Below are positions 8,571 to 15,314 of a stretch of DNA of 35,469 bases, piece by piece. The stretch is taken from assembly GCF_001485215.1 (NCBI RefSeq), contig NZ_BBWW01000002.1:1-35469 (forward strand), read 5' to 3'. This DNA comes from Leptolyngbya sp. NIES-2104 (lineage in GTDB: Bacteria; Cyanobacteriota; Cyanobacteriia; Leptolyngbyales; Leptolyngbyaceae). The notes beneath the pieces were generated by a model that ran no database searches, was not told the origin of the DNA, and saw nothing but the letters and a program-made list of their open reading frames with translations. Both the position numbers and the translations under genes were made by a program. How positions within the stretch are numbered: position 1 is the first letter of the stretch; the number at the start of each line of letters is the position of its first letter.

Positions 8571-9917
8571 TTAGCTGCGTAAATTTCTAAGTGGGAATTG
8601 AACTGTAAATCGGCTACCTCGACCTAATTGGCTTTGAACTTGAATCTTTCCGTGATGCGCTTCTACAATGGCTTGCGCGATCGCCAGTCCCAGTCCTGCA
8701 CCGCCTGTATGCCGAGAGCGATCCGAACTGACGCGGTAAAAGCGATCGAACACACGCGCCTGATTTTCTGCATCAATTCCAATTCCCGTGTCTTGCACTT
8801 GAATCAGTGCATTCTGATCTTCAGTCAATAATCGAACTGTTACTGTTCCTTCTGAAGGAGTGTACTGAATCGCGTTTGTGATTAAGTTCGTGACAAGCCG
8901 ATAAAGCTGCTCCTCGTCGCCCATTATCTTCACGATTTGCTGGTCATTTAGTTCTAATTGCAATGTGACGCGAGCCGAGAGCGAAAGGGCTGCTAACTCT
9001 TCGACTAGATCCTGCACAATATCATTGAGACAGACGACCTGCCGCTTGATCGGAAAGACCTTGAGATCCATACGGGATAACATGAGTAAGTCTTGCACAA
9101 GTTGAGACAGCCTTGCGTTTTGCCGTTCGATCGTTTGAAGTGTTCCTTGTGCTTCAGATAAGCTCAGTGGCGTTGCACCCAGTGTTGCTTCGACATTCGC
9201 CTGAATTGCTGCAAGCGGTGTTCTCAATTCATGAGCAGCATCGGCGGTAAACTGTTGAATTTGTTGATAAGAGTCATACACCGGACGCATGGCGATTCCT
9301 GCAAGTCCCCAGCTTGCTGCACCAATCACCAGAATCGCGATCGGCATTCCGAACAAAAAGAAGATTTTGAGGGATTGAAGATGCTCATCATAACCTTCGA
9401 GCGATCGCCCTAGCTGCAAATATCCCCAAGGCTGTCCGCTTGCTGTTTTTAATAACAGCGAAACCTGATGATAGCGCTGTCCCTGGTTATCGACTACCGT
9501 TCGCCAAGGCTGGGTTTGAACTTGAGGTGTGACTTGCGGGGGTGTGTTAACGGTTCCCAAGCGTTGCAACGAGAGATCAAGAAACTGAACATAGTATAAA
9601 TCTTGGGTACTCACGCCTAACACATGAACGTGCGATGACGGCGGTGGCGTTTTGCATAATGTTTGACGGCGGCATAGACCTGGCAAAATCTGCTCTACAT
9701 GATCGCTGAGTTCTCCAGGCTTGTCTAAAACTGGCTCTAAACTATCATGCAGCGTTCCAGCTAATGTTTCGATTTCACCGTCGATCGCTTTCCAATGTGC
9801 CTGTGCTAAATGTAAGTAGACCGCGATCCCGCACCCGCCCAAAATCAGCCCCATCACGCCCGCATACCAGGTTGCCAGCTTCAGACGAGTTCGATTAAAC
9901 AGTTGACTGCGGTGCAT
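8571..9917 (-). CDS. rppB: Membrane sensor histidine kinase, RppB/NrsS-like
   Basis: 448 residues: TM1 (about 17-38), a periplasmic sensor region to about 184, TM2 (about 185-207), then HisKA with the H-box AAHELRTP (His229) and a HATPase domain with N, G1 (DTGIGI) and G2 (GGAGLGLAI) boxes. The periplasmic part holds C-x5-C-x7-H-x-H (Cys82, Cys88, His96, His98), a plausible metal site. Length and architecture fit cyanobacterial RppB/NrsS, whose Synechocystis member senses nickel. The cognate regulator rppA is 1.5 kb away, separated by an epimerase gene, whereas such pairs are normally adjacent. Ligand not known. Confidence 0.88.
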   Translation of the reverse strand: MHRSQLFNRTRLKLATWYAGVMGLILGGCGIAVYLHLAQAHWKAIDGEIETLAGTLHDSLEPVLDKPGELSDHVEQILPGLCRRQTLCKTPPPSSHVHVLGVSTQDLYYVQFLDLSLQRLGTVNTPPQVTPQVQTQPWRTVVDNQGQRYHQVSLLLKTASGQPWGYLQLGRSLEGYDEHLQSLKIFFLFGMPIAILVIGAASWGLAGIAMRPVYDSYQQIQQFTADAAHELRTPLAAIQANVEATLGATPLSLSEAQGTLQTIERQNARLSQLVQDLLMLSRMDLKVFPIKRQVVCLNDIVQDLVEELAALSLSARVTLQLELNDQQIVKIMGDEEQLYRLVTNLITNAIQYTPSEGTVTVRLLTEDQNALIQVQDTGIGIDAENQARVFDRFYRVSSDRSRHTGGAGLGLAIAQAIVEAHHGKIQVQSQLGRGSRFTVQFPLRNLRS

Positions 9918-10029
9918 GAGATTGAACGAGTACTGGTCAAATCATAGCTTGATTCTGATGTGAAGGTTGCGAATACGATAATCAGGGTTGAAGACAAAGC
10001 TGGAGTTTCACTTCAAAGCTCATGCAGGA

Positions 10030-10067
10030 GAAAAAGCGTGAAACCTTGGAACATTGGGCTTCACGCT
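10030..10067 (-). terminator. Hairpin with T-run in the rppB leader (terminator or attenuator)
   Basis: On the minus strand AGCGTGAA pairs with TTCACGCT; the stem can extend by G-U and CC/GG to about 11 bp with an 11-nt loop, and it is followed by TTTTTC. It lies after the epimerase stop (10198) but also after the predicted -10 of operator E (10135-10130), inside the rppB leader, so it may end the epimerase transcript or attenuate rppB. Confidence 0.6.
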
Positions 10068-10145
10068 GCATATGGTACATTGCTAGAACTGCACAAGCAC
10101 CTGAAACAGCCTAGCTGTTCCTAATCTCGATGCTATCAACGCAAA

Positions 10146-10162
10146 ATGAAATTACGATGAAA
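10146..10162 (-). promoter_or_regulatory. TTTCAT-N5-TTTCAT operator, copy E (rppB)
   Basis: Half-sites at 10146-10151 and 10157-10162; TAGCAT follows after 10 bp (10135-10130), a good -10 reading toward rppB. Implies a leader of about 205 nt. Confidence 0.75.
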
Positions 10163-10197
10163 TAGTGCTGGCTTAGAATGAACAGTAAAGACATAAT

Positions 10198-11136
10198 TCA
10201 ACGTCTACAACAAACAAGATCGCTGTAGTAACTGGAATACCACTCGACTGTTTTTGCGAGTCCCTGATCTAGAGAAATTTTCGGCTGCCATCCGAGCTTT
10301 TGGGCTGAAGCTTCAATATTGGCGGTGCGAACTTGTTCCATGGGTCGATCGGGCAATGCTCCAAACAAAGGGCGAATGCTAGGATCAACTAACTGATTGA
10401 TGCGCTGCACAACGCTAGAAATAGATGTTAACGTCCCCGATCCCAATTCAAACACTTCGCCTTCTACTCCTGGAGTCTGTGCTGCTGCGATCAGACCTTC
10501 AACGACATCCTCGACATAAATCCAATCGATCTGACGTTGACCGCTACCGATCTGCGGGGCTTCTCCCTTGAGTAAAGAAAGTGTGACGTGGGGAATCAAC
10601 TTCTTAAAATCCATTTGTGCTGGACCGTATACCAGAAACGGGCGCGTTCTGACGATCGGTAACTGATACAAATGCTGAAACATTTGAGCATAAGCACTGC
10701 TTGCCCATTTTGCTGCCGCGTAAGGTGAAGACGGAATTGAGTCTTCGCCTGCGTCTGGTTCTTCTAATGACCCCACTAGCACAATTCGCCGACCCCCAAA
10801 TTCAGCCATCAGTGTCAGCAAGTTTACCGTACTGACTAAGTTCCCCTGCAACGTTGAGACGACTGTATCAATGCCGCGTGTTCCAGTGACATGACCTGCT
10901 AAATGAAAAATCACATCGGGTTTAACCTGAATGATGATTCGCCGCATATCATCAAAGCTAGCAACGTCTCCCTGCAACCATTGAATAATTGAGTCAGACT
11001 CTCGCTGAACACGGGAAACGCCATAGATTTCGGTTTGGTATTGTTGAAGCTTTTGGCAGAGATGATGACCGATAAAACCACTTGCTCCAGTCACTAGAAC
11101 CTTTGCACCTGAGAAAGGAATCGATAAAGCAGACAT
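10198..11136 (-). CDS. NAD-dependent epimerase/dehydratase (extended SDR)
   Basis: 312 residues from the ATG at 11136; the frame extends further upstream to 11235 but that leader is not homologous to the family. The N-terminal Rossmann motif GASGFIG (17-23) and the catalytic Tyr139/Lys143 (SPYAAAK) with Ser123 place it among sugar-nucleotide epimerases, dehydratases and reductases. Substrate unknown; a nucleotide sugar for the nearby glycan genes is the likely choice. It sits between rppA and rppB and has its own operator (copy F) about 150 bp upstream. Confidence 0.87.
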   Translation of the reverse strand: MSALSIPFSGAKVLVTGASGFIGHHLCQKLQQYQTEIYGVSRVQRESDSIIQWLQGDVASFDDMRRIIIQVKPDVIFHLAGHVTGTRGIDTVVSTLQGNLVSTVNLLTLMAEFGGRRIVLVGSLEEPDAGEDSIPSSPYAAAKWASSAYAQMFQHLYQLPIVRTRPFLVYGPAQMDFKKLIPHVTLSLLKGEAPQIGSGQRQIDWIYVEDVVEGLIAAAQTPGVEGEVFELGSGTLTSISSVVQRINQLVDPSIRPLFGALPDRPMEQVRTANIEASAQKLGWQPKISLDQGLAKTVEWYSSYYSDLVCCRR

Positions 11137-11284
11137 AGGAAGACTTAAAATTTTGTTTTTGGAATTAATACACGATCGATAAAGAAGATAAAAGCATGAT
11201 CGGCTCGATTCAGAGTCTCTGAAATACGATCGCAACTAAGCTAACTCCGAGTTGTTCCCATAGTTCTTAGTTTAGAAGGTCAAG

Positions 11285-11301
11285 ATGAAAACTAGATGAA
11301 A
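11285..11301 (-). promoter_or_regulatory. TTTCAT-N5-TTTCAT operator, copy F (epimerase)
   Basis: Half-sites at 11285-11290 and 11296-11301; TAAACT follows after 10 bp (11274-11269), a good -10 directed at the epimerase gene. Located between the rppA stop and the epimerase start. Confidence 0.75.
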
Positions 11302-11410
11302 TTTAGAAAGTAAAAGGATTCACGATTTTGCTTGTATATAAAACAGCTACAAGCGAAGTCACTTTCACTGCATCAGTCCAAATAAGTAAAAATTAGCGCT
11401 TGATCAAACG

Positions 11411-12109
11411 TTAATTTTGCACAGCAATATTTAAACGATAGCCAAGTCCATAAACAGTCTCGATCGCATCATTCACGCCTTGATCTGCCAACTTACGACG
11501 CAGTAACCGCATTTGGGCGGCAACGACATTGCTCGCAGATTCTGAATTTACTGTCCACAGATGATTCCGAATTTGCTCAGTGTTCACAATCTGATTCGCG
11601 TGTTTCATCAAATATTCCAGTAGCTGAAATTCCTTCGCGGTCAGAATCACTTTTGTCGCACTCGTTTGTGGATGTAATACTAAGCTAGATGAACCGTAAT
11701 CGAGCATGAGAGAACCGACTTGAAGATTTTGGGGTTGAAACTGAGGCGATCGACGTTGTAGGGCGCGTAATCGGGCAAGCAGTTCGACCATGCCAAAGGG
11801 TTTGACCAGGTAATCATCGGCTCCCGCATCGAGTCCGGTGACGCGATCGTTCAAACTATCCCGCGCCGTTAACATCAATACGGGAAGCGAACTGCCTTCC
11901 GCGCGAAGCCGTTTACATAGCTCAATTCCAGACAGTCCCGGCAGCATCCAATCAATCACGGCAACCGTATACTGTGTTTGGGGCTGCGTCAGATAGCTCC
12001 AAGCTTCCTTGCCGTCTTGTATCCAATCGACGATGTAGCGATTTCGAGTGAGCGTTTTCTCGATCGCACGTCCTAAATCGGGTTCATCTTCAACCAGCAG
12101 AATCCGCAT
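11411..12109 (-). CDS. rppA: OmpR/PhoB-family response regulator, RppA/NrsR-like
   Basis: 232 residues: an N-terminal receiver with the acidic pair Glu7/Asp8, phosphoacceptor Asp53, Thr81 and Lys103, then a winged-helix OmpR/PhoB DNA-binding domain ending in ETVYGLGYRL. Proteins of this class bind tandem direct repeats with an 11-bp period, as seen before this operon and ten more times in the window. It follows the DUF2808 gene by 8 bp and is probably expressed from operator G, giving autoregulation. Kinase partner: the RppB-like gene at 8571-9917. Confidence 0.92.
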   Translation of the reverse strand: MRILLVEDEPDLGRAIEKTLTRNRYIVDWIQDGKEAWSYLTQPQTQYTVAVIDWMLPGLSGIELCKRLRAEGSSLPVLMLTARDSLNDRVTGLDAGADDYLVKPFGMVELLARLRALQRRSPQFQPQNLQVGSLMLDYGSSSLVLHPQTSATKVILTAKEFQLLEYLMKHANQIVNTEQIRNHLWTVNSESASNVVAAQMRLLRRKLADQGVNDAIETVYGLGYRLNIAVQN

Positions 12110-12117
12110 CGCCTTAA

Positions 12118-12597
12118 TTATTTGTAGGTTTGAATTCGCGCTGTGCCTAGAGGAATTTCTTCAGCCGTCCCCACTGTTTTACCATAGATTGAAAATTGCC
12201 AAGCACGTCCGATTAAATCAGAAGTTCTAACGTTGTTCAGGTCGATTTCGAGTGTTTCTCCAGCGGCGACAGGTGGGTTAAACGCGATCGTGACTCCTTT
12301 CTCACTCGATGAGGAATTTGCATTAATTGCTTTTCCAGTAGCATCGGTCACTGTGGCTTGACCAAACCGAATTTGTGCGGGTGCATTCTCAGGAACTTCT
12401 ACACGGATTTCAGATAAAGGAACGTTTCTGACTTGAACACCGATATGATAAGTTGCACGGGTAACTTTAACTCGATTCGGATAGGCAGCACTATGAATCA
12501 CAGTCTTTTCTTTTGAGATCGGTATTTGTGCTAGTGCAGAGGAAATAGTAGCGGTCAGCAATACTGTGACTGCCGATATTAGAGTGAATCGTTGCAT
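12118..12597 (-). CDS. DUF2808 secreted protein
   Basis: 159 residues. The ATG at 12597 is chosen because AGGAG stands 8 nt upstream and a signal peptide (residues 1-24, ending SALAQ) begins there. The remainder matches the cyanobacterial DUF2808 family: an amphipathic beta-rich periplasmic protein with the block NRVKVTRATYHIGV and a C-terminal WQFSIYGKT...PLGTARIQ segment. Function unknown. First gene of the operon with rppA, so it may be a periplasmic accessory to metal or envelope sensing, which is inference. Operator G lies 65 bp upstream. Confidence 0.85.
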   Translation of the reverse strand: MQRFTLISAVTVLLTATISSALAQIPISKEKTVIHSAAYPNRVKVTRATYHIGVQVRNVPLSEIRVEVPENAPAQIRFGQATVTDATGKAINANSSSSEKGVTIAFNPPVAAGETLEIDLNNVRTSDLIGRAWQFSIYGKTVGTAEEIPLGTARIQTYK

Positions 12598-12661
12598 CTG
12601 TGTTCTCCTAACTCGATCGTAGAAACTCGAAGGCTTCTGTTTTCTAACATGGCACTTGAAA

Positions 12662-12678
12662 ATGAAATGAGGATGAAA
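12662..12678 (-). promoter_or_regulatory. TTTCAT-N5-TTTCAT operator, copy G (DUF2808-rppA)
   Basis: Half-sites at 12662-12667 and 12673-12678; CATGTT (12651-12646) follows after 10 bp. Its inner edge is about 65 bp from the DUF2808 ATG, the same distance as copy I from the RND gene start. Confidence 0.75.
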
Positions 12679-12703
12679 TGAAGAGATGTGAGAGTCCGAT
12701 TTG

Positions 12704-12735
12704 TAAAGAAAAAGCCTGAATTCGTGCATTCAGGC
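12704..12735 (-). terminator. Rho-independent terminator
   Basis: On the minus strand GCCTGAAT (12735-12728) pairs perfectly with ATTCAGGC (12721-12714) around a 6-nt loop, and is followed by TTTTTCTTT. It closes the transcript of the small secreted protein gene at 12804-13130 just before the promoter of the DUF2808-rppA operon. Confidence 0.9.
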
Positions 12736-12803
12736 GTAACTTCGGGCAATACCACCTCTGCCAAGTTGCGTCACTTCACGGCATCTAGACAAATTACTAC
12801 TAA

Positions 12804-13130
12804 CTACTGCGCTCTTCTCTGACAAGCTAGCAAGGCTGCAAACGCTCTTTGTGCCATCGCTCCAGCCGTAACAGGTTTAAGCTGACACGCTTCGCGGGCG
12901 GATTCTGTGACTGTCGATCGCTGTTCCACTAAAATTTGCGAACTGTTCGAGCTAGGCGGTTGAGGCGCAGGCAGTTCTCCGTCTCGATTATGCTGTTGAA
13001 TGACTTCCAATCGTCGCGTCGCTGCTTCTCCAGTAGTTCCATTCTGGGGGACAGGCTCTTTCGCGTAAGCCGCAGAACTCACCGAAGCGATCGCTAAAGC
13101 AAACGCAGTTCTAAAAATCAATGCTTTCAT
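12804..13130 (-). CDS. Small secreted protein of unknown function
   Basis: 108 residues. A clear signal peptide (KALIFRTAFALAIASVSSAAYA) gives a mature periplasmic protein of about 85 residues, rich in Gln, Ala and Pro, with two Cys near the C-terminus (EACQLKP and LLACQRR) that could form a disulfide. Start: the ATG at 13130 has GGGG about 7 nt upstream; another in-frame ATG is at 13136. No family recognised. Operator H, 104 bp upstream, reads toward it, and a terminator follows it, so it is a one-gene unit. Confidence 0.7.
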   Translation of the reverse strand: MKALIFRTAFALAIASVSSAAYAKEPVPQNGTTGEAATRRLEVIQQHNRDGELPAPQPPSSNSSQILVEQRSTVTESAREACQLKPVTAGAMAQRAFAALLACQRRAQ

Positions 13131-13233
13131 CACCATACCCCAAAATAATTGTGTCTAAAGTAGCAGTGCTTAGATCGTGTTTATCACTTTGCTACTAATT
13201 GTTTTAGTCCTATTGTTATGCTGACAGGTAATG

Positions 13234-13250
13234 ATGAAACTACGATGAAA
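13234..13250 (-). promoter_or_regulatory. TTTCAT-N5-TTTCAT operator, copy H
   Basis: Half-sites at 13234-13239 and 13245-13250; on the minus strand CAGCAT follows after 10 bp (13223-13218), pointing to the secreted-protein gene ending at 12804. It also lies upstream of the divergent membrane-protein gene. Confidence 0.7.
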
Positions 13251-13358
13251 AGGATCAGAGATTTTGTCTTCCCAAAAAAGCTGTTGGTAACAAGAATTAT
13301 GTTTTACCTAAATCGTGGACGTTGCTTTATTCACTCTAAAGTTGAAAATAGTTGTCGT

Positions 13359-13835
13359 ATGCTAAATCGCTGGCTCAATTTACCAGAATGGAACATTGGC
13401 ATTTTCTCATTTCTGCTGAATTTCGTTTGGGAAATTCAACAAATGCCGTTTTATCAAATTCCGGCTGAGTTCTCTCATTCAGAGATGATCAACAACTGTA
13501 CGCTTGCGACCGTTGGGGATATTGGGATTTCGGTCGCAGCTTTTTGGGCAGTTGCAGCGATCGCAAAATCCCGTCAGTGGTTTCATCAACCGAGTCGCTG
13601 GCAGATTAGCGGCTTTATCCTAGTCGGTGTTGTAATTACGCTTATCTTTGAAGCTTTGGCAACCGGAGTGCTTAACAAATGGCAATATAGTACTCTGATG
13701 CCGACACTTCCATTCCTGGGAACTGGACTGCTGCCGCTACTTCAGTGGGCGCTACTTCCGCCGATCGTAATCTGGTTTGTCAAGCGTCAGCTTTCTAATG
13801 TTAGACGTGGACGCTTGAGCAAAATTCCCACTTAG
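13359..13835 (+). CDS. Predicted membrane protein, function unknown
   Basis: 158 residues from the ATG at 13359, with about four TM helices (FSFLLNFVWEIQQMP near the N-terminus, then segments near 45-65, 82-105 and 120-145). The frame is open back to an ATG at 13218, but that start would place operator H inside the coding sequence and add an Arg/Lys-rich leader; ATG 13299 is a third option. None has a convincing Shine-Dalgarno. The LLNFVWE...QMPFY pattern recalls small uncharacterised membrane proteins; no function assigned. It is convergent with the esterase gene, 14 bp apart. Confidence 0.6.
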   Translation: MLNRWLNLPEWNIGIFSFLLNFVWEIQQMPFYQIPAEFSHSEMINNCTLATVGDIGISVAAFWAVAAIAKSRQWFHQPSRWQISGFILVGVVITLIFEALATGVLNKWQYSTLMPTLPFLGTGLLPLLQWALLPPIVIWFVKRQLSNVRRGRLSKIPT

Positions 13836-13849
13836 CCTGATTTCATTCT

Positions 13850-14635
13850 CTAAATGACAAAGTGTTCGGCTTGTAAAATTTGATAGAGACTAATTTTTGG
13901 CTCAACTAGGCAGGTATGACCACTGTGCGGCAGGACAACCACCTGAGCGGTAGGGAAAATCTTGCTCAGGCGCTGAGCTTCTGAAACAGACGGCAGCAAT
14001 CGATCTGCCTGACTCGCAATCAGCAAAACAGGATGAGAGAAACAACGGAGGTGAGATTCATCGATCCGGAACTCGCTTAATTGCGATAGACGGTACTCAG
14101 CCGTTTTCTTTGGCGCAGATTGGGCGGCTTTCCAGAGAATTTGCAGCCTTGCAAGCGGAATGCGGGTCAGCGCAGAGGTTAGCCACAGAATGACGATTGG
14201 AGAAAGCTTATAAAGCACTGGCGGTATCCAAGCCAGCAGTCGCGAACTTCGATTCAGCCAGACGACTCGATGAAACGAAGAAGCAGAGTTGACCAAAATC
14301 AACCGTTTGAAGAGGTAGGGAGCGCGTTCGATCAATTTCAAGGCAAGACACCCTCCTAATGATTCACCACAGAGATAAACGGTCTGTTGCAATGATTTTT
14401 CTAGCTCGACTTGAATTAATGCGATCGTGCTTTCTGTCAGTTGCTCCCAGGTCATGAAATTGTTCGGTGGAATCACGAGACACCGAACATCGAAGTCTGC
14501 CTCCAAGCTTTTGGTTTCGAGGGAAAGTAACTCTTTGCCCGTCTCATCCATTCCAGGCAAAAATACCATCAATGGAAGGTTTGGGCTTGAGCGATGAGGA
14601 ATCAGGAAATGGAGATCACTGCTAAATTCAATCAT
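13850..14635 (-). CDS. Alpha/beta hydrolase, PES/slr2103-like esterase domain
   Basis: 261 residues with an alpha/beta-hydrolase fold. The nucleophile elbow is GESLG (Ser92), with candidate Asp211 (ASQADRLLP) and His240 (PHSGHTC) completing the triad; the early LPGMDETG forms the oxyanion region. The LPGMD...GESLGG pattern resembles the hydrolase domain of plastid phytyl ester synthases and cyanobacterial relatives, which act on acyl esters; the acyltransferase domain is absent. No operator repeat is seen before it. The 192 bp upstream of its start hold no gene. Confidence 0.82.
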   Translation of the reverse strand: MIEFSSDLHFLIPHRSSPNLPLMVFLPGMDETGKELLSLETKSLEADFDVRCLVIPPNNFMTWEQLTESTIALIQVELEKSLQQTVYLCGESLGGCLALKLIERAPYLFKRLILVNSASSFHRVVWLNRSSRLLAWIPPVLYKLSPIVILWLTSALTRIPLARLQILWKAAQSAPKKTAEYRLSQLSEFRIDESHLRCFSHPVLLIASQADRLLPSVSEAQRLSKIFPTAQVVVLPHSGHTCLVEPKISLYQILQAEHFVI

Positions 14636-14827
14636 CTAGTTTTGATATTACTCAAGTCAGGGCGATCGAAAAAGCTTCGTCTTTGATGCGGTTTGCAGCA
14701 TTAAGAAACCTTACACCTACAGCAGAAGTTGACACCCGCAAATCAAAAACACCTGCAAAGTTAGCATTCCGATGAAAGTGTCACTCTACAGATGTTTTGG
14801 GAACAGATAGATCTAGTCATCGTTGCC

Positions 14828-15295
14828 CTACTGCTTAAAGGTATAGCGAGCGTTTACTTTTTCGCTACCAATCTCAGACTGAACGGCTACTTTATATTCC
14901 CCTGCCGCAACGGTGGGCAATTTGGCGGTGTAATGCTTTCCATCCGCATCGTAAGACATTGGGACAGATTGCTGACTGCCATCAGGAAGTTGCACTTGTG
15001 CCGTGACTTTTGCATTCGGAATTGTCTCGTGATTATCTCCCTTCTGCACATAAAGGTCGAGGTGAGTGGCATCTGCCTGTTTCTCTGGCATCAGTTCTAG
15101 ATGGTAAGCACCGGACTCAACAACAATTCCGCCTGCGGATTTATTCTCAGGCTTGGCGGCTGTAGGTGATTGCGCTGCGGGTGAACTTGCAACAGGGCTG
15201 TTTGCTGGCGCACTCGCTTGATTGCCGCCACACGCACCGAGAAAGAGCAGGCTTGCACTACCTGTCACGAGTAAAAGGGATTTGAGCGTTTTCAT
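14828..15295 (-). CDS. Lipoprotein with a YtkA/FixH-like domain, RND-associated
   Basis: 155 residues. A signal peptide ends in the lipobox LFLGAC (Cys near 21), followed by a Ser/Ala/Pro linker and a beta-sandwich domain from about residue 57 to the end. The domain resembles the Ig-like parts of the proteins at 1390-2577 and 30352-31137. AGGAG stands 7 nt before the ATG, and the gene starts 19 bp after the heavy-metal RND gene, so it is co-expressed and may act as a periplasmic metal chaperone or stabiliser of the pump; that role is inferred. Confidence 0.8.
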   Translation of the reverse strand: MKTLKSLLLVTGSASLLFLGACGGNQASAPANSPVASSPAAQSPTAAKPENKSAGGIVVESGAYHLELMPEKQADATHLDLYVQKGDNHETIPNAKVTAQVQLPDGSQQSVPMSYDADGKHYTAKLPTVAAGEYKVAVQSEIGSEKVNARYTFKQ

Positions 15296-15314
15296 TGTTA
15301 TCTCCTGAATTGTT

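Noticed and set aside
10038-10123. A 28-codon GTG frame with GGAG upstream, on the plus strand
   Set aside because: It coincides with the hairpin of the rppB leader, so the apparent start and ribosome site come from the stem sequence; no homology seen.
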